5,755 nt of DNA from Clostridia bacterium (lineage in GTDB: Bacteria; Aerophobota; Aerophobia; Aerophobales; AE-B3A): the NCBI GenBank assembly GCA_030610745.1, contig JAUWRC010000097.1:1-5755 (forward strand), given 5' to 3'. Of the stretch, positions 1 to 5,546 are shown piece after piece. The notes below the pieces were generated by a model, which had not been told where the DNA came from, searched no databases, and saw nothing but the letters and a program-made list of their open reading frames with translations. The position numbers and the translations under genes were made by a program. The first letter of the stretch is position 1. Each line of letters begins with the position of its first letter.

Positions 1-1
1 A

Positions 2-88
2 GGATTTCTGCGTAAAATGATTAGAGAAGACTTGGAAATAAGCTTAGAAAAATTTTTAGAGTTATACTCAAAATACAAAGGAAAATGA
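2..88 (+). CDS. 3' end of an unidentified gene (possibly tgt)
   Basis: An open frame enters from the left edge and ends at TGA 86-88, giving the last 28 residues of a protein. The tail is strongly helical and charged, with REDLEISLEKF followed by LELYSKYKGK. Queuine tRNA-ribosyltransferase (Tgt) proteins often end in a comparable charged helix finishing in a Tyr-rich tail, and tgt commonly lies just upstream of secD/secF, so Tgt is the best guess. The fragment is too short to prove it. It does not look like YajC, the other usual neighbour. The stop is 3 bases before the secD start, and the secD ribosome-binding site (AAAGGA, 77-82) lies inside this gene, so the two are very probably co-transcribed. 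Confidence 0.5.
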   Translation, partial: GFLRKMIREDLEISLEKFLELYSKYKGK

Positions 89-91
89 ATA

Positions 92-1402
92 ATGTATCAA
101 TACAGTAAATGGTTAATATTATTTATAATAGGGATAGCAGCTTTAGCCATCTGGGCTATCTATCCTCTCCGAGAAAAGATAAACCTGGGTCTAGACTTAA
201 CGGGGGGTCTTCATATTGAATTGGAAGCAGATCCCACTACACTCCTTCCAGGGGAAAATCTAAAAGATGCGGTAGATTTAGGATTGAAGAGAATCAGGAA
301 TAGAATTGACCAACTTGGAGTAAGGGAGCCCAAGATTTATGGCAAAGGGGAGAAAGGAATAGTGGTAGAGTTGCCGGACCTAGAAGAAGAAGACCTCGAG
401 AGAGCAAAGGATCTTATTGGAAAAACCGCTCTTCTGGAATTCAAACTAGTAGATGAAAAAGGAGACCTGGGTAAAGCCCTTCAAGGAGAAATTCCGGCAA
501 AAGATGAGATACTCTATGAATATGAAAATTCAAAGGAAAAACCATACCTGGTAAAGGAGGAAACTCTTTTGCGGGGTGAAGATGTTAAGGACGCCCGGGT
601 AGAGTTTGATCCATGGGGGCAGCCTTGTATAGGTTTAGACTTTGAGCCCGGAGCTCCAACAGATAAATTTGCTGAGGTTACAGGTCAGCATGTAGGAGAA
701 AGACTGGCTATAATATTAGATAACGCAATCATATCTGCTCCTGTAATAAAGACTCGTATTTCTGGTGGTAAGTCACAGATCACAGGAAGATTTACTATGG
801 ATGAAGCTAGAGACCTAAAGACTGTTCTTAAAAGTGGTAAGTTGCCCATTTCATTTAAGACTATGTACGCGGATTATGTGGGACCTTCCCTGGGAGAAGA
901 TTCTATCCGGAATGGTCTTTTGGCAGGGATTATTGGCTTTATTGCTGTTGTCCTTTTTATGATCTTTTATTATAAGAAAGCTGGCTTAATTGCTGATGCG
1001 GCGCTTTTATTGAATTTACTCTTTATATTAGGGGCCCTGGCCGCCTTAAAAGCAACTCTAACCCTTCCTGGTATTGCCGGAATTATTCTTATCATCGGGA
1101 TGAGTATTGATGCTAATGTGATTATTTTCGAGAGAATAAGAGAGGAGCTGAAGGAAGGAAGAGCCCCTCGCTCAGCAGTAGATGCTGGCTATAATAAGGC
1201 TCTTAGAACTATCCTCGATGCAAATATCACCACCTTGATTGTTGCTCTTATTCTTCTTCAATTTGGCAGCGGCCCAATAAGAGGATTTGCTACCACCTTA
1301 TCTATTGGAATTCTGGCCAGTTTATTTACGGCCGTCGTGGTAACCCGGGTTATCTTTAACCTTTTGTTGGCAGGAAAACCAATACAAAAACTGAGTATTT
1401 AG
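92..1402 (+). CDS. secD: Protein translocase subunit SecD
   Basis: SecD is an RND-related membrane protein that, with SecF, uses the proton motive force to help pull preproteins out of the SecYEG channel. The 436-residue product has the family layout: one N-terminal membrane helix (about 7-24), a large extracytoplasmic P1/head region (about 25-270), then five helices (about 275-293, 298-318, 324-346, 376-394, 400-424). Signature segments are LGLDLTGGLHIELEAD (32-47), RIDQLGVREP (71-80), GPSLGEDSI (264-272), GMSIDANVIIFERIREEL (336-353, including the TM4 Asp region) and GPIRGFATTLSIGILAS (394-410). At 436 residues it is shorter than the Escherichia coli protein (about 615) but normal for compact SecDs with separate SecF. 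The ATG at 92 is supported by AAAGGA nine bases upstream and by starting directly before the first membrane helix. secF follows after 10 bases. Confidence 0.97.
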   Translation: MYQYSKWLILFIIGIAALAIWAIYPLREKINLGLDLTGGLHIELEADPTTLLPGENLKDAVDLGLKRIRNRIDQLGVREPKIYGKGEKGIVVELPDLEEEDLERAKDLIGKTALLEFKLVDEKGDLGKALQGEIPAKDEILYEYENSKEKPYLVKEETLLRGEDVKDARVEFDPWGQPCIGLDFEPGAPTDKFAEVTGQHVGERLAIILDNAIISAPVIKTRISGGKSQITGRFTMDEARDLKTVLKSGKLPISFKTMYADYVGPSLGEDSIRNGLLAGIIGFIAVVLFMIFYYKKAGLIADAALLLNLLFILGALAALKATLTLPGIAGIILIIGMSIDANVIIFERIREELKEGRAPRSAVDAGYNKALRTILDANITTLIVALILLQFGSGPIRGFATTLSIGILASLFTAVVVTRVIFNLLLAGKPIQKLSI

Positions 1403-1406
1403 GAGA
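1401..1406 (+). promoter_or_regulatory. secF ribosome-binding site overlapping the secD stop
   Basis: AGGAGA begins at the second base of the secD TAG stop codon (1400-1402) and sits six bases before the secF ATG at 1413. The ribosome ending secD therefore covers the secF initiation region, which suggests translational coupling and matched amounts of the two partner subunits. Confidence 0.75.
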
Positions 1407-1412
1407 AACTTT

Positions 1413-2537
1413 ATGCGGTTTTTTGGAGAAACAAAGATAGACTTTATTGCCTTAAGAAAGAAAGCCTTTATCATCTCAGGAATAATGCTCGCGGCTACTC
1501 TTTTCTTGATTATTTCAAGAGGAGGATTAAAACTGGGCCTGGACTTCACAGGAGGAGTTGAGATTATTTTTGAGTTTAGCGAACAAACTTCCATCGCTCG
1601 AGTAAGACAGGCCCTGGCTAAAATTGGCTTAAGCAAAGCAGTCATACAAGAATATGGCAGAAAAGAAGAGAACCGTATTCTTATAAAACATAAGCTAGGG
1701 AAGGTCTCTCAGGATATAGCTTCAAAAATAATTGCTTACAGAGAAAAACAGGGTAAATTTACATCTTTAGAAGAGCTTAAAAATATTCCCGAAATAAAGG
1801 CAATGGGATATGAAAATCTAGCCAATCTACTCACTCTTGATCCTTCCTCCCAAGAAAATGATATTAACAAGGTAGAGGAGAGTAAACTTACTTCCCTTAT
1901 TATGGAGAAATTTGAAAAAGGAGAGACTGAGGTAAAAATTAAAGAAGCTATAAAAAAAGAGTTCAAGGAAGAAAAGAATACATTCTCGATTGTGCGCAGT
2001 AAACTCATAAGCCCTCAAGTGAGTAAGGAGCTTCAGAAAGATGCTATTTTAGCCATAATCTTTGCCCTGGTAGGCATGCTCGCCTACATTGCCTGGAGGT
2101 TCGAGCTGAGGTTTGCCGTAGGAGCAGTAGTTGCCTTGCTCCATGATGTCTTCATCGGTGTAGGAGCCCTAACTCTGGGAGGTTATGAATTTACCCTTCC
2201 CATAATAGCTGCTCTGCTTACCATAATTGGCTATTCCCTGAATGATACTATTGTTGTCTATGATAGAATTCGGGAAAATTCTAAGATCCATCGAAAGGGA
2301 AGAATATCCCTTAAAAATGTCCTCAACCTGGGTATTAATCAGTCTTTATCTCGAACGGTTATCACCTCTTTAACCACTTTTCTGGTGGTTCTGGTTTTAT
2401 TCCTCTGGGGAGGAGCCGTAATCCATGGATTTGCCTTTGTCCTTCTAGTAGGAGTAATAGTAGGAACATATTCTTCCATTTTTGTAGCCACACCAGTAAT
2501 TTATAGCTGGAAAAGGAGCGGGATGCGGAAAAGATGA
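1413..2537 (+). CDS. secF: Protein translocase subunit SecF with an extra helix-hairpin-helix-like segment
   Basis: SecF is the partner of SecD in the export-assisting SecDF complex. The 374-residue product shows the SecF hallmarks: first membrane helix at about 16-35, LGLDFTGGVEI (41-51), the P1 domain, ISPQVSKELQKDAILA (199-214) leading into TM2, ALLHDVFIGVGAL (241-253), IIGYSLNDTIVVYDRIREN (271-289, the most diagnostic block) and SLSRTVITSLTTFL (311-324). Six membrane helices are predicted (about 16-35, 210-228, 232-254, 259-281, 314-332, 337-363). It is about 50 residues longer than Escherichia coli SecF (323). The excess lies in P1 at about residues 95-156, where the sequence resembles a helix-hairpin-helix (separate entry). 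The frame is continuous across it, and the membrane part is complete with all signatures kept, so the gene looks functional. Its last four bases overlap the murG start (ATGA). Confidence 0.96.
   Translation: MRFFGETKIDFIALRKKAFIISGIMLAATLFLIISRGGLKLGLDFTGGVEIIFEFSEQTSIARVRQALAKIGLSKAVIQEYGRKEENRILIKHKLGKVSQDIASKIIAYREKQGKFTSLEELKNIPEIKAMGYENLANLLTLDPSSQENDINKVEESKLTSLIMEKFEKGETEVKIKEAIKKEFKEEKNTFSIVRSKLISPQVSKELQKDAILAIIFALVGMLAYIAWRFELRFAVGAVVALLHDVFIGVGALTLGGYEFTLPIIAALLTIIGYSLNDTIVVYDRIRENSKIHRKGRISLKNVLNLGINQSLSRTVITSLTTFLVVLVLFLWGGAVIHGFAFVLLVGVIVGTYSSIFVATPVIYSWKRSGMRKR
1695..1880 (+). other. Helix-hairpin-helix-like insertion in the SecF P1 domain
   Basis: Codons 95-156 of secF encode a segment not expected in SecF. 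Its core, ASKIIAYREKQGKFTSLEEL (residues 103-122), continues as KNIPEIKAMGYENLANLLTL. This follows the ComEA/GspK helix-hairpin-helix pattern: A-x-x-II-x-YRE-x-x-G-x-F-x-S-x-E-E-L-x-x-(V/I)-P-x-I, then a helix and L-x-x-x-L-T-(V/L). The second hairpin lacks the usual G-x-G (PEIK instead of PGIG), which argues against DNA binding. In SecDF topology the segment would lie outside the membrane, so a structural or binding role is more likely. The domain match was made by eye; the boundaries are approximate. Confidence 0.65.
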
Positions 2538-3643
2538 GGATCTTAATAGCCGCCGGGGGCACAGGAGGCCATCTTTATCCAGCCTTAGCCACAGCCTCTT
2601 ACCTCAAAGAACACCATTTAGTTAATCGTATTCTCTGGGTAGTAGGAAAAAGAGATCTAGAGTCAGAGCTTATTTCTTCCCAGGGTTTTGAATTCAAGCA
2701 GCTCAAGACTCAAGCCTTTCCCAGAACCTTATCCATAAAATGGATTAGCTTCGGGATAAGCTTGGTGGTATCCTTTTTTCAATCTTTCCTCATTCTCTTA
2801 CGATTTAAACCGAGTATAGTAATAGGGATGGGCAGTTTTCACTCATATCCGGTGGTGACGCTTGCTTTCCTTTTTGGGATTCGGAGCCTCATATGTGAAC
2901 AGAATGTATATCCATCCCTTACCAACAGACTTCTTTCCCACTACGCCTCAAAAATAGCCACCACTTGGGCTCAAACAAATGAGTATCTGCCCCCAAAAGC
3001 AACAAGAGCAAAAAATAAAATCCAGCTTATGGGCAATCCTGTCCGCTCTGAAATTCTTAAGACGAAAAGAAAAGAAGGGATAGAAAAGCTCAATTTAGAC
3101 AAAAACAAATTTACCTTTCTTTTCCTGGGAGGTAGTCAAGGAGCCCACAGTCTAAATAAAGCTGGAGCAGAAGCAATTAAATTATTAGATAAAGAAAAGC
3201 TCGCCAGAGAGATTCAGGTAATATTTATCACTGGAAGAAACGATATAAAATGGGTAAAAGACTGCCTTAAATCCTTGAAGATTAAAATTCTGGTCTTCCC
3301 TTACCTAAAAGAGATCCAATATGCTTATACTGCTTCTGACTTAGTCATCTGCCGAAGCGGGGCGGGAACTATAGCTGAAATCACTGCACTAGGGCTGCCC
3401 AGTATCCTCATCCCTTATCCTTATGCCGCAGAAGGGCATCAGTACAAGAACGCTAAAGTTTTAGAGGAAAAAGGAGCATCCTATATTATTATTGAAAAGG
3501 ACCTTACTGGAGAAAGACTAAAAAAGTTGCTTTTAGACCTGATAGATGATAGACCTCTCCTTGAAAAGATGGCTAGACAAAGTAAAAAGTTAGGCAGGCC
3601 TCAAGCTGCCAGGAAAATAGCAGAGCTGATTGTAGCGATGTGA
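2534..3643 (+). CDS. murG: UDP-GlcNAc:undecaprenyl-PP-MurNAc-pentapeptide GlcNAc transferase MurG
   Basis: MurG transfers GlcNAc from UDP-GlcNAc to lipid I, making lipid II, at the cytoplasmic face of the membrane. The 369-residue product (a normal length) has two Rossmann-type GT-B domains. The N-terminal one shows GGTGGH (8-13), GMGSFHSYP (98-106, aligned with the usual G-x-GGY-x-S-x-P acceptor loop) and EQNVYPSLTNR (122-132). The C-terminal donor domain shows GNPVR (167-171), LGGSQGAHSLN (198-208), then RSGAGTIAEITALGLPSILI (274-293) and HQ-x-x-NA (302-307), including the Glu that holds the UDP-GlcNAc ribose. The ATG at 2534 overlaps the secF stop as ATGA. AAGGAG at 2513-2518 is rather far upstream, so coupling to secF translation is likely. 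The last codons and the TGA stop lie inside a palindromic repeat (3629-3705). Confidence 0.96.
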   Translation: MRILIAAGGTGGHLYPALATASYLKEHHLVNRILWVVGKRDLESELISSQGFEFKQLKTQAFPRTLSIKWISFGISLVVSFFQSFLILLRFKPSIVIGMGSFHSYPVVTLAFLFGIRSLICEQNVYPSLTNRLLSHYASKIATTWAQTNEYLPPKATRAKNKIQLMGNPVRSEILKTKRKEGIEKLNLDKNKFTFLFLGGSQGAHSLNKAGAEAIKLLDKEKLAREIQVIFITGRNDIKWVKDCLKSLKIKILVFPYLKEIQYAYTASDLVICRSGAGTIAEITALGLPSILIPYPYAAEGHQYKNAKVLEEKGASYIIIEKDLTGERLKKLLLDLIDDRPLLEKMARQSKKLGRPQAARKIAELIVAM

Positions 3644-3705
3644 TTTATCACATATTGTAGCGGTTTGATTTATCAAACAATGTCGGATAAATCCGACCGC
3701 TACAA
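3629..3705 (+). repeat. Three-unit hairpin repeat array at the murG-murC junction
   Basis: Three 23-base units, each TGTAGCG plus a 16-base palindrome with a constant GATTTATC centre, fill this stretch. Unit 1 (3631-3653) has stem ATGTGA/TCACAT, unit 2 (3656-3678) GTTTGA/TCAAAC, and unit 3 (3682-3704, inverted) GTCGGA/TCCGAC. The 4-base loop is TTTA, or TAAA in the inverted unit. The stems differ at three positions, and each change is matched on the other arm. ATTGTAGCG occurs twice as a direct repeat (3629-3637, 3654-3662). TTGTAGCGG (3655-3663) is the perfect reverse complement of 3697-3705, so units 2 and 3 can also form one larger hairpin with two arms. The array contains the murG stop (3641-3643). 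No T-tract follows, so it is not an ordinary terminator. It is probably a small mobile or dispersed palindromic element. Confidence 0.85.
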
Positions 3706-3709
3706 AACC

Positions 3710-5188
3710 ATGAATAATGAACTACAAACTAATATGCTAAAAAATGTCCGCTCTATTTACTTCATAGGTATCGGGGGAATTGGCATGAGTGGGTTAGCTA
3801 AAGTACTGTTAGAAAAAGGATACCTGGTTAGTGGCTCAGATAAGAAAAAGAACGCCCTTACAGAGCGCCTGGAAAAGGAAGGAGCAACCATTTATCAGGG
3901 ACACCTCTCTTCTCATCTTGCCGGGGCCGACTTAGTGGTAACCTCTTCCATCATTCGGCCTGACAACCCTGAGGTCCAAGAGGCAAAAAGAAAAAAAATT
4001 CCCCTTATCTCAAGAGGTGTGCTTCTGGGTGAGTTGGTCAATGGAAAAGAAGGTATAGTTGTTGCTGGAACTCACGGAAAAACTACTACTACTTCTCTCA
4101 TCTGCTCGGTGCTTCACCGAGGAGGCAGGAACCCTACTATGTTTATTGGGGGAGAACTTAATGATATTGGCGGCAATAGTAGGCTAGGTAAGGGCGAATA
4201 TGTAGTGGCAGAAAGCGATGAATCTGATGGAAGCTTTTTATTTCTCTCTCCCAAAATCTCGGTTCTTACAAGCTTAGAAGATGACCATCTGAATTATTAC
4301 GGCTCGGAGACCGAGCTCCTCAAAGCATTTATTCAATTTCTTGAAAGGTTAAAACCTGGGGGAACCTTGATTATTAATAAAGACGACTCTCGCCTGGATA
4401 AGGTTCTAAAAGGAAGTTTTTTAGCCCCTTCTCAAAAAGAACTTACCTCCTCATCTTTCCCTCTCCCCTATGGGGAGAGGATTAAGGTGAGGGGAAAAAG
4501 GAAATCCCTATATAATTTGATTACCTATGGAATTGACTCTCCTGCCCACCTTTCAGCAGATAAAATAAGATTGGAGGAATTTGGCTCCTCTTATGAGGTT
4601 AACTATAGAGGAAGGAGTATGGGAAATATAAATCTTCCTTTACCTGGAAGGTATAACATATACAATTCCTTAGCCAGTATTGCCGTAGGGCTCACTCTGG
4701 GAATAAAATGGGACAAAATAAAAGAAACTCTTTCTCTTTTTCAGGGGGTAAAAAGAAGGTTTGAGGTAATAGGAGAAAAATCTGGCATCTTAGTGGTGGA
4801 CGACTATGCTCATCATCCCACAGAGATTAAAGCAGCCCTGAGGGTAGCAGCAAGACTGAAAAGACGAACAGTTGCTATCTTCCAACCTCATCGTTACAGT
4901 CGAACTAAAATGCTCCTTTTTAAATTCTCTGGCTGCTTTGAGGAAGCAGATATTCTCCTTTTAACCAGTATCTACGCTGCGGGAGAGGCTCCTCTTCCTG
5001 GGATAGATGGAAAACTGTTATTTGAAAAAGTTAAAAAACTTCGAAGAAAACCAACATATTATTTTCCCACTTTTAGAGAAATCATCAATTTCTTAAAAAG
5101 AGAATCAAAAAAAGGGGATTTAATACTTACCATAGGCGCAGGAGACATAAATAAGGTGGGAAAATCTTTTTTGTCTAGCGTAAGGTAG
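3710..5188 (+). CDS. murC: UDP-N-acetylmuramate--L-alanine ligase MurC (with in-frame repeat insertion)
   Basis: MurC is the cytoplasmic ATP-dependent ligase that adds L-Ala to UDP-MurNAc, the first amino acid of the peptidoglycan stem. From ATG 3710 the product is 492 residues. Motifs in order are GIGGIGMSG (20-28, UDP-sugar domain), AGTHGKTTTTSL (119-130, ATP P-loop), ESDESDGSF (168-176), EDDHLNYYG (190-198), LPGRYNIYNSLASIA (311-325), GVKRRFEVIG (346-355), DDYAHHPTEIKAAL (364-377), FQPHRYSRTK (391-400) and GAGDINKVG (476-484). All three Mur-ligase domains are complete. About 33 residues after KDDSRLDKVLKG come from a palindromic repeat (4415-4513). The start is uncertain. The frame is open back to TTG 3665 and ATG 3680, but both are inside the junction repeat. 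ATG 3734 also fits the family, giving 484 residues. None has a clear ribosome-binding site. ATG 3710 is the first one outside the repeat. Confidence 0.93.
   Translation: MNNELQTNMLKNVRSIYFIGIGGIGMSGLAKVLLEKGYLVSGSDKKKNALTERLEKEGATIYQGHLSSHLAGADLVVTSSIIRPDNPEVQEAKRKKIPLISRGVLLGELVNGKEGIVVAGTHGKTTTTSLICSVLHRGGRNPTMFIGGELNDIGGNSRLGKGEYVVAESDESDGSFLFLSPKISVLTSLEDDHLNYYGSETELLKAFIQFLERLKPGGTLIINKDDSRLDKVLKGSFLAPSQKELTSSSFPLPYGERIKVRGKRKSLYNLITYGIDSPAHLSADKIRLEEFGSSYEVNYRGRSMGNINLPLPGRYNIYNSLASIAVGLTLGIKWDKIKETLSLFQGVKRRFEVIGEKSGILVVDDYAHHPTEIKAALRVAARLKRRTVAIFQPHRYSRTKMLLFKFSGCFEEADILLLTSIYAAGEAPLPGIDGKLLFEKVKKLRRKPTYYFPTFREIINFLKRESKKGDLILTIGAGDINKVGKSFLSSVR
4415..4513 (+). repeat. Palindromic repeat inserted in frame within murC
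   Basis: This stretch separates two conserved MurC segments (KDDSRLDKVLKG and NLITYGID) that are normally close together. Its core is a hairpin with inner arms CCTCTCCCC (4460-4468) and GGGGAGAGG (4472-4480) around TAT, plus outer arms CCTCATC (4449-4455) and GGTGAGG (4486-4492) that pair with one G-T wobble. It encodes SSSFPLPYGERIKVRGKRK, the kind of peptide produced when the common bacterial CCCTCTCCCC...GGGGAGAGG...GGTGAGGGG type of dispersed palindrome is read through. Its frame carries no stop, so MurC stays open. The boundaries (99 bases, 33 codons) are judged from the expected MurC alignment and may be off by a few codons. Confidence 0.75.
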
Positions 5189-5317
5189 AGGGGTCCGGAT
5201 AAAGTCCTGCAGTGCCATACGCATTACCTCTTCTTCGCTACCAAACCATCCTTTTTTTACATAATTCTCTACCTCGATGGCTAATTTCTCAGGGATATCA
5301 ATCTTAATAGTCTTCAT
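5120..5317 (-). pseudogene. Truncated ribbon-helix-helix antitoxin-like gene
   Basis: The first 41 or so residues, MKTIKIDIPEKLAIEVENYV followed by KKGWFGSEEEVMRMALQDFIR, are typical of small ribbon-helix-helix (CopG/Arc-like) DNA-binding proteins that act as antitoxins. They show a beta strand, a helix, a G-W-F-x-S-E-E-E-V turn and a second helix. Relatives of about 65-75 residues usually continue with a charged helix after FIR. Here the frame instead runs into TPLPYARQKRF and further residues that are simply the complement of the murC 3' end, overlapping it by 69 bases. The native 3' part therefore seems lost at about 5190-5195, right at the murC stop. No toxin gene is present. ATG 5317 is preferred over GTG 5326 because AGAGGTG lies six bases upstream. 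The gene is convergent to murC. It is probably a remnant, although a shortened protein could still be made and dimerise. Confidence 0.65.
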
Positions 5318-5323
5318 TGATTT

Positions 5324-5330
5324 CACCTCT
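5324..5330 (-). promoter_or_regulatory. Ribosome-binding site of the truncated antitoxin-like gene
   Basis: On the minus strand AGAGGTG precedes ATG 5317 by six bases. This selects that ATG over the in-frame GTG at 5326, which lies inside the site itself. The intact site shows that the 5' end of the gene is preserved while its 3' end is lost. Confidence 0.6.
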
Positions 5331-5419
5331 TTTTTCTTCCTCTTATTTTCACTATCTTACACTTATTCTTAGTTTATGAGGGGATCACACCTTCCTAACC
5401 TACAAAATATCATAATTTA

Positions 5420-5447
5420 ACTATAAAAGCAAATTTTTCTGAGGCAA
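5420..5447 (-). promoter_or_regulatory. Weak candidate promoter for the antitoxin-like gene
   Basis: Reading the minus strand, TTGCCT (5447-5442) and TATAGT (5425-5420) are separated by 16 bases and resemble -35 and -10 boxes, with TATAGT matching five of six. They lie about 100 bases upstream of ATG 5317 in an AT-rich stretch where chance matches are common. Confidence 0.25.
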
Positions 5448-5460
5448 ACCATCTTAAATC

Positions 5461-5500
5461 CTTACTTCTCCATCCTTTCATCTTCTCCCATGGGACGAGG
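5461..5500 (-). repeat. Degenerate copy of the palindrome found in murC
   Basis: Read on the minus strand, this stretch follows the murC repeat almost base for base: CCTCGTCCC, ATGGGAGAAGAT, GAAAGGATGGAG against CCTCTCCCC, ATGGGGAGAGGAT, TAAGGTGAGGGG. The hairpin arms are decayed (only TCCCATGGGA, 5486-5495, is a perfect inner palindrome). One reading frame gives PRPMGEDERMEK, comparable to PLPYGERIKVRGK in MurC. The match is by eye and allows one or two small gaps. Confidence 0.5.
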
Positions 5501-5546
5501 ATAGTCATAAATTTTAGAACTTCTGAGGTTCGGAGGATTCGACATT

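Noticed and set aside
1322..1645. A 107-residue minus-strand open frame across the secD-secF junction
   Set aside because: It is fully antisense to two clearly real genes and shows no protein-family pattern.
1736..2008. A minus-strand open frame opposite the unusual SecF segment
   Set aside because: Its Ser/Phe-rich product is what the complement of Lys/Glu-rich coding sequence gives, so it does not explain the insertion.
3629..3705. The hairpin array as a rho-independent terminator or as a short CRISPR array
   Set aside because: No T-tract follows any hairpin and the stems are short and mostly AT-rich, so termination is unlikely. The units are separated by only 2-3 bases, one is inverted and there are no spacers, so it is not a CRISPR.
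5189..5250. A possible terminator directly after murC
   Set aside because: No stem of useful length followed by a T-run could be found. The sequence here is mostly the antitoxin-like coding region read from the other strand.
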